DNA of 64,000 nucleotides from Ophioderma brevispina (lineage: Eukaryota; Echinodermata; Ophiuroidea; Amphilepidida; Ophiodermatidae), in contig JAMKCH010007111.1 of NCBI GenBank assembly GCA_023653785.1, positions 1 to 64,000 of the forward strand, in the 5' to 3' direction. The notes under the pieces are model-generated. The model saw nothing but the letters and a program-made list of their open reading frames with translations, did no database searches and was not told where the DNA came from. This document shows positions 11,758-21,829 of this stretch, piece after piece. The translations under genes and the position numbers were made by a program. The first letter of the stretch is position 1, and each line of letters opens with the position of its first letter.

Positions 11758-11920
11758 AATATTAACTGCCCTTTATACGGGCCATAGTCAAATGTATTGA
11801 CCCTCGGTGATCTAGAGATCGTACTATTTTCCCTCAGCCCCGCTTCGGGAAAATAGTACGACCTCGAGATCACCTCGGGTCAATAGATTTGACTATGTCC
11901 CTCATGGACAGTCAATATTT
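11758..11920. repeat. Large near-perfect hairpin (foldback), about 75-bp arms
   Basis: The left arm 11,758-11,833 and right arm 11,847-11,920 are close reverse complements around a 13-nt loop. The core GTACTATTTTCCC pairs with GGGAAAATAGTAC. The arms keep pairing outward through ATAGTCAAAT and TGACTAT to AATATT ends. This looks like a foldback-type MITE. No gene is present. Confidence 0.88.
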
Positions 11921-12959
11921 GTATACTATATCACATTGCTATTCACACTAGTATAATCATTAATTTTTTTCAGGAAATAAATGTTCGTCGACTGCTATAT
12001 TTTAACTTTGGTTGTATATTTTATGGATTGCACAGATACAATAGTTTACATTGGTTGACTTGCACCATTATCTGTATCTTATACTCTATTTGTATTTTAA
12101 ATGCTTGGATCGTTTCACAGTGCCTCATTGGTTATGTGCTTACTCCAATTTGATGATGGTGATGGGAGTGGCCATTATATTTGTGCACGTCTCGTGTTTA
12201 CCAAAGTATGCAGTTGTAATGCATGGGCATTAACCCGTGAGCTAGCAGACATTTGTAACCATCTCAAGTACAAAAGGTTTGAGTGATTAAATATGTTGAC
12301 AGACTGACAGGGACCGCTGAAACGTGGTTCTTAAGTGCAGAAAATGGTGCCTTAAGGGGAGAGGGGCCAAAGCAAAGATTGTACATGGTTGATTTTTTTT
12401 TAAATTGATCCAATCATGTTGAAAAGTATACCACGTTATTTTTCTAACCATAATGATTCAGAAAAGGTATAGTTTGTACTATATACAGCCTAAAGTTTCA
12501 GTCATATAGTCCACTCAATCTATGAACAATACTAGGTACACCTGGACAAATTGCTACAGAAGGTGTTTTTGCTGTATCTAGTAGTAAAAGCTCTCCCAAA
12601 CAACATATCAAAAAGGTAGAAAACGGGTAGCCTGGCAAGACATGCTAATTTGCATTCATATGACGTGGACGTATTTGCTCATATTTCGACAAATGTGTAT
12701 AGATCATAAATGCATGTTTAGGGAAAATTTCAAATTTCTGTTACTATTTTAACATGTTTTGCATGCCTATGCCTACAAAATGTGTAGCACTTGCAGTTGA
12801 TATATTAAAAGTGGAAAATGATGGTCATTATTCAAGATGGCCGCAGTTTTCCCGCCAAAATTTATTTTGCATTTTAAATGATTTCTCAGACTACAATCCG
12901 ATGGGAATATCTTTATTTACTTTTATTTGTTCTTTATTTTTAGATAGTAGAATGTAGAT

Positions 12960-13003
12960 AGTGCTGGTGGTGGGGGGAGGGGGATGGTGGGGGAGGAGGG
13001 CAC
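12960..13003 (+). repeat. G-rich tract, potential G-quadruplex
   Basis: Runs of G (GGTGG, GGGGGG, GGGGG, GGGGG, GGG) fall within about 40 nt, enough for four G-tracts with short loops. Confidence 0.6.
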
Positions 13004-13689
13004 TCCCTATCTGAATTGTGATGGTTATTATGTGCCTCAGCCAGGTGAAAAGTAGGGTTCATCCAGATAAAATGTACCAAAAAATAGATCATTCGGTACA
13101 CAAGCTCAATAAAAATGGGGTCATCCAGTATGAATGTTTAAGGGGTGCCACTCAGGTAACAAATAGGAAATAATAAAATTGCTGCCATGAAATTATAAAT
13201 TTGTTCAAAATGTGCGTGCACACTTGGAAATTTGTGAAAAAGTGAATAGCAGGAAAGAAGAAAATGGGGTCATTGAATATCCGATTTAAAAAAAAAAAAA
13301 AAGAGTTCATTTGGTAATAGGCCGGCTAATAGGTAGGGCAGCAGCACAAAAAAGGGGTCATTGGGTACAAGCCAGTTTGAAGTCTATCCCGAGGCACATT
13401 CTGCGTAACCGTAGTGGAAGGACCCCCGGAACACCCCCACCCAACATTGTCTCTCATTTTTAACGTGAACTATCCACCGCCACCACAGTTCCAGTCCATA
13501 ACCGTACATCCCTGGAGATTACAAAGCTAAGCATGGGCCTGAAGGCACGCTGTTCATGTTCACTTGCAACCAACGAGACCAACAGAAATGGTATGTACAT
13601 GAAGGATTTCATGGAACAATTTAACCTTATTGCCACTAAAACAAGATTCCAAAATCAAGCAAGTAGACTGTAGATACACCGTCACTCAA

Positions 13690-14075
13690 ATGGATAACCT
13701 TTCCAGCTGGACTACATTCTGGTCAGAAAGAAGTGGATTATCAGAGCCTACAAAACTTTTGAAGTTGTTAAGTCTGATCATGTAATTGTCTCTTGCAGGG
13801 GCCAGATATGTCTTCCTCCAAGAGATCCCATGAAAACAATCGGCTGTAGGAAGGTATAGTGGGAAATACAAAGCTTTGTGAGCAGCATACTGTAGCAGCA
13901 CATAGCAAGTTCAACACTCTTGTTGATAAGCTTGAAGACAAAAAACGCCAGCACAGTATATGGAGAGGGGAATCAGCTGAGATAGCAGACACCCTTCCCA
14001 TCCAGACTGGACCTTTCACTACAGAGGAGTTTTAGAACTGCCTGAAGAAATTGAACAACGCCTAGATACCTAGTC
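13690..14075 (+). pseudogene. LINE ORF2 remnant, segment just before the reverse transcriptase
   Basis: Plus-strand frames read HSKFNTLVDKLEDKKRQHS, then WRGESAEIADTLP, then GPFTTEEF with NCLKKLNNA and PSP, interrupted by stops. A PF..EE....LKKL.N.K.PGPD-like segment marks the entry to the reverse transcriptase domain in many LINEs. The domain itself is missing; the right inverted-repeat arm starts directly after it. Confidence 0.55.
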
Positions 14076-14973
14076 CCATCATTCGATTTTGGCGGGATTT
14101 AAAATTTTGGCGTAAAAACGGCAGCCATTTTGAAAAATTATCTCACTTCCACTTTAATGTATCAATTACAATACATTTTGCAAGCATAGCAATAAAGAGT
14201 TAAATGAAACAAGAGTTAATATGTTGTAAGAAAATAAAAAAAATAAAAAAAAAGAGTCAATATGTTGAATAATAACCAATATATAGGCAAAAATGGCATA
14301 TAGATTTTATATGCAATTTAGCATGTCTTGCCATGCTTCCTTTTTTCTACCTTTTTGATATGTTGTTTGGGAGGGTTTGTACAGGAAGTTACAACAAGAA
14401 AACCTTCTGTAGCAATTATGTCTACGTCATACTGTAGATTGAGTGGACTATTATGAGAGTTACAGGCTAAAAACAGCAAACATCAATAAAAAGGGTCAAT
14501 TGCAGTTGTACAGGGGTCAAATTTTAAAGTTGCTCCGATTTGGATAAAAAATGGTGCAAATTATTGGTGCAGTTCATAGGATTAAAACAGGAATAGTTTT
14601 GAGTGTATCAAATGCTTGTTAACAAAGTAGGGGGCAACAAGGTCAAGCCCCATTGAATGCAATGGACGCTGACCTTTTGTTTTCCATACATTTAAAGTTA
14701 TATGATTTGTGAAAATGGATACCAGATAACGCAGTGTCAAAACTGAGGGCGCTTCACTTTGCTTGTCCTGTCAGGTCCGTTTTGCTTCAGGTTCATAATT
14801 TCTTGACGGAATTAAGGATTGAGAGGAGGACGAGGTAATTTAAAGTTAAATGTTAGTGGTACTGTTCCATTGCAGGTGTTTTCAAAGGTTGTGGTTTCCA
14901 TCTAAATCGGTAAAAGTGGTTTACGACATGCTTACACATTATCGCTCGTATCGCAAAACAAAAAAGTTCGCGA

Positions 14974-15477
14974 TTGATTCGGCTCAATTTTTTACCAAGA
15001 AAGATCAGACCCAAACTCGAATATCAATATAAAGATTGTCTTATTATTGAAGTAATGGACTCTTTCTCATTTTTTGTCTCCATTTTTGAGGACGCACGGT
15101 ACTTTTATAAGTTGCTAAATAAAAAAAATGTAAAAATCTGGCTGCGGAATCGACATCCACGTCTGAGTTTTGCAAGGGTGAGTTTTTATTTTCCTGTAGT
15201 TACCCTTGTTTTGTCTTTATTCTGTTTGATTTTACATTTTGGAGGTCATTTCCTGTTTGTTTTATTTGGTTTAATGTTTGCTTTTCAGTTTTCGTTGAAA
15301 GAGCTCTATCAACCACTCAATCACAAATTGGATACGTTGGTATCATATTTGTGTCCGGAATTCTGTCGAGATTATCTTTGCAGGATGTTTATAATTTTGT
15401 ACTGCCGCCTAAGAGCATTGCGGAATACTAAATTTATCCCCACACATCAACATACTTTATTTATTAACGACGGTTGA
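14974..15477 (+). CDS. Unrecognised ORF, candidate 3' part of a spliced host gene
   Basis: An open frame of 167 codons is followed by a canonical AATAAA. I recognise no domain. The middle (roughly residues 69-105) is very hydrophobic and T-rich, but that part coincides with a possible intron 15,178-15,288 that starts GTGAGT, is pyrimidine-rich and ends TTTGCTTTTCAG. It is 111 nt long, a multiple of three without stops, so the frame is open with or without splicing. Spliced, the product would be about 130 residues without the membrane segment. A further possible acceptor (CCATTGCAG) lies at about 14,865-14,873, so the ATG at 14,974 may not be the true start. This is the only non-transposon coding candidate in the window and it is weak. 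Confidence 0.3.
   Translation: MIRLNFLPRKIRPKLEYQYKDCLIIEVMDSFSFFVSIFEDARYFYKLLNKKNVKIWLRNRHPRLSFARVSFYFPVVTLVLSLFCLILHFGGHFLFVLFGLMFAFQFSLKELYQPLNHKLDTLVSYLCPEFCRDYLCRMFIILYCRLRALRNTKFIPTHQHTLFINDG
15178..15288 (+). other. Possible in-frame intron
   Basis: A GTGAGT donor, a T-rich interior and a TTTTCAG acceptor are seen. The length of 111 nt is divisible by three. This would explain the spurious membrane-like segment in the surrounding open frame. Confidence 0.35.
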
Positions 15478-15501
15478 AAAAAGTGATAAATAATGTTACC
15501 A

Positions 15502-15507
15502 AATAAA
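15502..15507 (+). promoter_or_regulatory. Possible polyadenylation signal AATAAA
   Basis: The hexamer lies 25 nt after the stop codon of the open frame ending at 15,477. AATAAA is common by chance in such AT-rich DNA. Confidence 0.25.
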
Positions 15508-15734
15508 TGTTTGTTTTTCTGAAGGACGTGAAATCAGAGCTACAACTCTTTCGATGGATGAATTTAAGTTGATTCTTACCTATTTTCACAGGCAAGTGGG
15601 TATATCAACACCCCAAAAAAGCATTGCAATATGGCAGCTTGATGGAAGTTATTCCTAATTTTATTGACAAAACAACACACATCATCATTAATCTGGTTGG
15701 AAAATGAGTTAAATACACTGTTAAAATAATTTTA

Positions 15735-15920
15735 CTCATTTTGAGTAAAAATGTCACAGCTCACAGCTCTAAATGTTGAGTAAAATCTTAGTCAAAGTGG
15801 AGTAAACCTTACTCATTGTTGACTAATTATCATTCATTGCTCTGTGTAAGGTTTACTCAACTTTGACTAAGATTTTACTCAACATTAAGAGCTGTGACTG
15901 TTTTACTCAACATTTTTGAT
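15735..15920. mobile_element. Foldback MITE with TGAGTAAA repeats
   Basis: The left arm 15,762-15,812 and right arm 15,846-15,896 are 51-bp near-perfect reverse complements (CACAGCTCT...GTAAACCTTAC). Additional outer pairing is carried by TTGAGTAAAA motifs. The loop is about 33 nt. There is no coding sequence. Confidence 0.82.
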
Positions 15921-16329
15921 AATATAGGTTGAATATATAATTATCATTCATGGCGACGCCATCTTGGATTTCTCAAAATGCCCAAGGATGCCCCCCCCCC
16001 CAGATGGCATCCGGCAGATTCTTATTCTACACAACCTAATCTATCATTTTCAGCAAATACATTGTGTATATACTCAACTTTACGGTCAGGCCATAACTTG
16101 GACCATATCTCTCCGACTAATAATTATCTTCCGCACATCATTTTCATTTGAAACGAGGAGATTTGAAAGTGTCAATCGCCATTAAATTGGTTCTAAAATA
16201 CACAAGCAGAGAACGAATTCACTCAACGCTAAAATATGCTGCTAGTATGCCTTTGTTGTCATTAGAAGTAGTACAAATGACAAATGATAAAGCCTTACAA
16301 TATGCAATTCATTTAGATGAAGTCAATCT

Positions 16330-16545
16330 GTGTGTGAGTGTGTGCGTGTGTGTGTGTGTGCGTGTGTTTCTGTTGGTTTTCATACTTTGTATGTCGTTTA
16401 TTTAGGTTGTTTCGGCGTAACTGTGCAGACGACGGCGAACAAGTAGTCGAACTGTGTGAGAAGATGAAGTGTCGCTGTTTGCAACTGTGTGGGGGGAGAG
16501 GGAGGTGTGCGTGTGTGGTGTGTACGTGTGTGTGTGTGTACCGAT
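16330..16545. repeat. GT microsatellites
   Basis: Two GT-rich tracts (about 16,330-16,368 and 16,505-16,541) flank a unique segment. The translated Cys/Val runs across them are artefacts. Confidence 0.85.
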
Positions 16546-17102
16546 ATTCGATACCTTTTAAGCATTTCCTTGTGGGCCGTTTAAAAAAATCAAAGTCTCC
16601 ATTTTGTTAAATCATTACAAAATTTAAAATCCTTGTTTTGGACTTCAAATCAATACAACAGCAAACTGTTATACCCCACGTGTGCGGACCATCTTTCAGA
16701 AGGTATAAAAGTGTTGAATCAGTTGGGGTGGACTGTTTAAGAAACTGTTCAAACATTACCTTTTATTAACTTGCATACAACCAGTTAAATACCTTGTATT
16801 CTTTATGTTCCTCTACACTTAAGTGCATAAGGGGGTCCATGTGGACCCAAGATTTCGTTGTTCGCGCGCCATGTTTAACGCTAAATTATGTTTGCCCATT
16901 TTTTATGTAATTGCCTAAATATCAGTTCCACTAAATTGGTGGAAAAAATTCAAATCGGCCATAGCGTTTTATACTCATTAGCATAAAAAAAGCACTTTGG
17001 TGGCGTTATTCAAAATTTGTTTTGTCCCTTTAATCGTATTGGAATAACTTTTTTGAATTTTTATTTCAGCAATGTTGTATTTATGTCCTACTATTATGAG
17101 CC
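16546..17102. other. No gene seen
   Basis: AT-rich sequence with no domain-bearing open frame, terminal repeats or RNA gene that I can support. Confidence 0.6.
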
Positions 17103-17223
17103 AAATTTTATGGAAAAAGTCCGTCGGGAAAGTGTGTTTTAAATTTTGAGCAAGAGAAATCGCTGCACGTTGTTTTTGGACCACCATTCAAATTGGGTAT
17201 TACGCGTTACGTATTCACGTTAA
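17103..17223. repeat. 121-bp direct repeat, copy 1
   Basis: Identical by eye to 17,392-17,512, from AAATTTTATGG to CACGTTAA, 289 bp apart. The two copies bracket a 168-bp segment that ends in poly-A. Confidence 0.92.
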
Positions 17224-17391
17224 AGTCTGACTCAGAGATTTCGAAATATTATTTTTTTGTGTAATAATGAAAAATAGTCAACTAGAACTAAAGATAGTAA
17301 CCTAAAATGCACAATTCCGAAATTTGAGATGAATCGGATTTTTCGTTTTGATGCAGTCAACATTTATGTGTAAAAAAAAAAAAAAAAAAAA
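17224..17391 (+). mobile_element. Possible retroposed insert ending in poly-A
   Basis: 168 bp that begins right after direct repeat copy 1 and ends in an A-run of about 20 nt directly before copy 2. This layout resembles a retroposed sequence with a target-site duplication, although 121 bp would be unusually long. A tandem duplication or an assembly error at the poly-A is an alternative. No tRNA head or protein motif is seen. Confidence 0.4.
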
Positions 17392-17512
17392 AAATTTTAT
17401 GGAAAAAGTCCGTCGGGAAAGTGTGTTTTAAATTTTGAGCAAGAGAAATCGCTGCACGTTGTTTTTGGACCACCATTCAAATTGGGTATTACGCGTTACG
17501 TATTCACGTTAA
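17392..17512. repeat. 121-bp direct repeat, copy 2
   Basis: Exact copy of 17,103-17,223, directly following the poly-A tract. Confidence 0.92.
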
Positions 17513-18996
17513 TGCGCTCGCATCACACCGCGTTTTGCTACAAATCGTGCACGCCTGCCAACGTTGCGTTTGGTTGCGGTATGTTCTTTGTGTTCAACGG
17601 TTATTATTTGATTTTTATCTCTGGGTGGTGGTGGTCCTCTCTTGTCGTATTTAAGACATAAGGATAGCGAAATGAGGGTGAAGATTTCCTTGAATTATAA
17701 ATTGCTTAAGACTAAGATAATAAATTTATTTTAACCAGTACTATCTCTACGACGAATTTCAACCGTGTAACGTGAGAAAGAGAGGCCGGAGGCCGAGGTC
17801 TACCACATAAAATAATGACATCGCCTTGGTTCCAATTCGTCGTTGAGAGGGAAATAGAGCATCTGTTCAAAAATATAATACTTTGAAAACAATATCAACT
17901 GAGGCTGCATGCAGTGATCGGAGTATTTGAAAAAAAAATAAGCAACAAAAGTCCGATGGGATGTTTCTGTAGTAAAGTAATGCAAATTATAGACACAAGA
18001 AAGAAAGAATCTCTAACAAATCAAATTTCTTATAATATACCTATTACACTTGAAATGCAAACCAATATTTTACACAAAGAAATTCAGACTGGTATTTTAA
18101 AGACAATAAGCATATTTTATTTTCAGTCACGAAGATCTCGCAATACGATTTATATAAGATGACACACGAGGAAAACTTTAAATATCTTTCAATGATTATT
18201 TGGGTTATGATCCATATGAATGACATATTACTGTAAGGTGTTACCGTAATTCATCTCGACTACCATCAAATTAGAGCCGTTTATAAGTGGCTGTTATATT
18301 ATATGATATTTCTACTTGAATATGAAAGACGTATCGCGCATATCATAAATATTCCATTTGAACATTGATCTCTACGATTTAGAATACCCTCTACATCCGT
18401 CTCTCAGGGATTAAAATACTAAATACAAAACATTGTTTTCAAGAAAATGAATCTTTAAGTTTTAAAATAAGACGAGTATCTGATGAAATACTGTGAATGC
18501 CTGATATAATGGATTACACTGTCAAGGTCATATAACATGAGTGATTTTTTTTAGGATATGAATTTCTCTCAAATTTCACTGGATCGGTTGTAGACCACCT
18601 ACCGAGAACGTTTGGAAGGTTTATTGGACAAACAGGTGCAAAAGAAAACCGTAAACCTTGTTTTGAACTTGTCTGCTATCGTAATCGTTCCCCATAGAAA
18701 ACCATGCTTTGACTTTCTGTCGTGCACGACAGAAACTACTAAGTAAAGGGTCATCTTATTACATAAAGACGGCGTATTCGGCATTATTCACTTCAGGTGT
18801 GATCTAATACATTGGTAAGCATTCCAAATATGTAAAAAACTAGGTTCGAGAAAAATTGGGGGCGCTTCTTTCTGGAAATCTCCTCATGTCTCTTTAAGCA
18901 GACGTTTTCAAATAGGTTGTTGAAATAGTGATAAAATACCGCATCTATTTTGTTTAATTTGTTTAGTCTATTGTAGACGTTCGGGTCAGGAAAGAG
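17513..18996. other. No gene seen
   Basis: AT-rich. A motif near 18,848-18,895 (GGGGGCGCTT, then TGTCTCTTTAA) resembles the right end of the TTAA MITE that follows, but I found no matching left end. Confidence 0.55.
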
Positions 18997-19000
18997 TTAA

Positions 19001-19485
19001 AGCGGCACTGGCACATTTACAAAATATGAAATTTCTTCAATTTGCTCTCAAATGATATAGTCTTGGCCATTGGAAGAAAAGAGATACATTTTACACATAA
19101 AAATAACATACTCCAAAACAGATAAAGACGTTAATAAGAGGTTATTGAATCCAGGTAATTTGTAGGCTAACCTTTAAGTTTTCCATAACTTTAATCAACA
19201 AAGGTGTATATTACATGAATACCATGGACTCGCACTCATTGATATTAAAACCACAAAGATCACAGACCGGTCAAACAGGTATTAAACGCCACTTCCGTCG
19301 CCTGCTGAATTATGGTCGCCGGCGACATTCCTTATAAAATCGTTCTGTTTATCCCACAAGGACGCTGATTGGTCTTCGTCATTTCAGGTGAGGGCTAATG
19401 TATATAAAAGCTTTACAACCATGCAAAAATATTGATTTTGAAAAATCTTGAGGGCGCACTATTTTTCAAATGTGCCAGTGTCTCT
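19001..19485. mobile_element. TTAA-flanked MITE, 485 bp
   Basis: Left end AGCGGCACTGGCACATTT, right end AAATGTGCCAGTGTCTCT, flanked by TTAA at 18,997-19,000 and 19,486-19,489. The inner right end carries GAGGGCGCAC, a motif shared with the element at 50,665-51,191. There is no transposase. Confidence 0.85.
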
Positions 19486-19549
19486 TTAAAGAGCAACACT
19501 TCAAGGCCTGCACTCCATAGGTCGAGCCAGTTAGGATCAGAAAAACGAA

Positions 19550-21829
19550 TACAACCACAGTGCCAAACTGGCTGACAAACACGTCCTTCATCATAAGAAA
19601 GACCAACTGAACATCCAAGAAATCGGTTGCAAGGTGGAATCTAAAGCTCTGCTAATTCTCCAAAGCTGGAGATAAAATAATAATAAAATATACTAATATT
19701 TATTTTGAATTAACTTGAAAAACTAAGAAAAATCATAATGCATTTTTAATAAATAATATAATACAATACAGAATTGACAAAAAAAGAAGTACTTCTGGAT
19801 AAGAGAATGGGTTTTATAAAACCCTATCACAAAGGTGCTCTCATATCAATGAGAAACCAAGATATCCTGCACAACAAGCAAGATTGATTAATAGGAAACC
19901 AAAGAATAGGCAGGGCAAATGGATGCCCAATGAAAACCAAAAATCAGTCAATGTTAAACTGATTGAAAGAGCAACAATTACCCTTTACTATATCAAAGTG
20001 GTTGCCAAACTGGACATAAAAAATTTCACAAAACACTACCTTTTTAACATATTTATTAAGGAAACTTAAAAAGTGTGATTACAGCCTGCTTTAAGTTATA
20101 AAGACTATTGACAAGCCGCAATTTCAGATGGGATTTCATTCCAAGAGTGGAAGTGAAATAAACAAGAATTGAAGAAAGAGGAAGTCCTTGCAGATTGGTA
20201 CAAAAGCCTAGTACTCTGCAATTTGCCATGTTGAATCAAAGAATTAAAAAAGTAGGGGTCAAATCATGTAAGACTTAAAACCCAGAACAACCTTTGGATT
20301 TTGAAAGTCCATCTTCGAGGGCCTGACTAGATTCAAATCAATAAGTCTGCTCAAGTAAGGTGGACGAGCATCCGCCTTTGGTGATTGCTTATAGAAGACA
20401 GTCCTTGTAAATTTTCTGTGCACTTTCTTCTAGAACCTATCCAAATGATTCCTTTGAATGAGGTCCCAAACCCCTGCACAGTAAATAATATGGTGCAAGA
20501 TGAGAGCTTTGTGGAGAGGTTCATCAGTGCATTAAAAGACCGTTTTCTTGTGCAGCTGATATGAAGCCAGACGGTTTTGAAACCTTACTTGAAATGGCAG
20601 CTATATGAGAGTCAAAGGAAAAGATCCAGCTATTAAATTACACCAAGTAATTTTGAATGTTTAACTTCAGCAAGTATACTCTCACACATAATGTTACCGA
20701 GCACATAATCTGGAGACTTAGATCTAGTCATGTGCAAAACGGAGCACTTAGAAAGATTGATAGGCCTACTTTATTAAGAATATCCATTGTAAAAAAAAGT
20801 TGTGAAAGATCATTCTGAAGAACACAGGATCCACTTTCCTAAAATAGGACGAAGTATTGTGTGCATCTCAAACTGAAGAGAGGATAAGAAACACATCAGT
20901 TAAATCATTGACAAAAAGTAAGAAGAGAAAAACTAGGACCAAGAACATCGCCTGATGGGAACACCTGAGGTTTACAGAACACCACTCTGAAACTGCACCT
21001 TAACACACGCCCTTGCTTCCGCTTAATAGAAAGTTTGAATCCACTGAATAAAAAACCTCGGATACCAATGAATGGAGTTTTGAGAGTAAAATGTTGTGGT
21101 CTACTTTGTCAAATGCAGAGCTGAAAATCCCCTAAAATACCATCTAACAGATTACATTTACGATCATCAAGAGATTGCTAAGAAGATGAAATACCTTCAA
21201 AAACCACATTTGCTCGCAATTTCTCCCAGTGCCGAAAGCCAAACTGGTTATCTGACAACATGGTTAATGTTCATTTACATATTTCATAATACGAAACAAG
21301 AAATTAACTTCTCCATAACCTTGCCAAAATACTAGTCATTTGATGACAGGACTGGTACTACCTACAATCATCGTATCTTTCGTCTACCCCACCTTTAATA
21401 ACCTGAACAACATTAGCTTCCTTCCAAGCCTTTGGACTTCACCTTTCTAATCAAGAAATTAACAAATCACACAATACAGGAGCTGCTCTTACACATGATT
21501 TCCAGAAATTGGCAGAATTTCATCAGGTCCGGGAGATTTGGAAGCCCGCCCATCAAGATTTTTCCAGAGTTTCGAGCCAACTTTCATCCACTGTACAGAT
21601 CAAAACAATAAGGAGGTGCACCATGAGAAGTATCTGTGTCAGGTAAAGAGTTATGATCAAGAGGATTGGTACATACCATCAATTTACTATAAAAATGCTT
21701 TTTCAAAGCAGCAGCAATGTCAGCAGGATTACATTAAAGGGTGTCATTAAATGGTACAAGAGGTGTTTTAGAGGCAGTTCCTTTTCGATGCGACATATAC
21801 CAAATTTTAGGATCAAAACAATATACAAC
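19550..21829 (-). mobile_element. CR1-like LINE 3' portion, tandem copy 1
   Basis: This is collinear with 21,834-24,085, aligned along its full length with many single-base gaps. It contains the 3' UTR (about 19,550-20,400) and, upstream on the minus strand, a degraded reverse transcriptase. The TSGVP motif lies near 20,960, and the catalytic FAD motif near 20,855 is followed by a lesion. It ends abruptly at about 21,829, where the 3' end of the second copy begins. Its closeness to the second copy suggests tandem duplication or an assembly duplication rather than two independent insertions. Confidence 0.85.

Larger units (their letters stand above)
12488..14467. mobile_element. Region bounded by roughly 390-bp inverted repeats
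   Basis: The left arm 12,488-12,885 and right arm 14,083-14,467 match in inverse orientation. Examples are AACATATCAAAAAGGTAGAA against TTCTACCTTTTTGATATGTT, and GGCAAGACATGCTAA against TTAGCATGTCTTGCC. Further inward, AAGATGGCCGCAGTTTT faces the complement of AAAACGGCAGCCATTTT. Divergence between the arms is moderate. The 1.2 kb interior holds a G-rich tract and a LINE remnant but no transposase that I recognise. It could be a DNA transposon with long TIRs or an inverted duplication. Confidence 0.7.
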
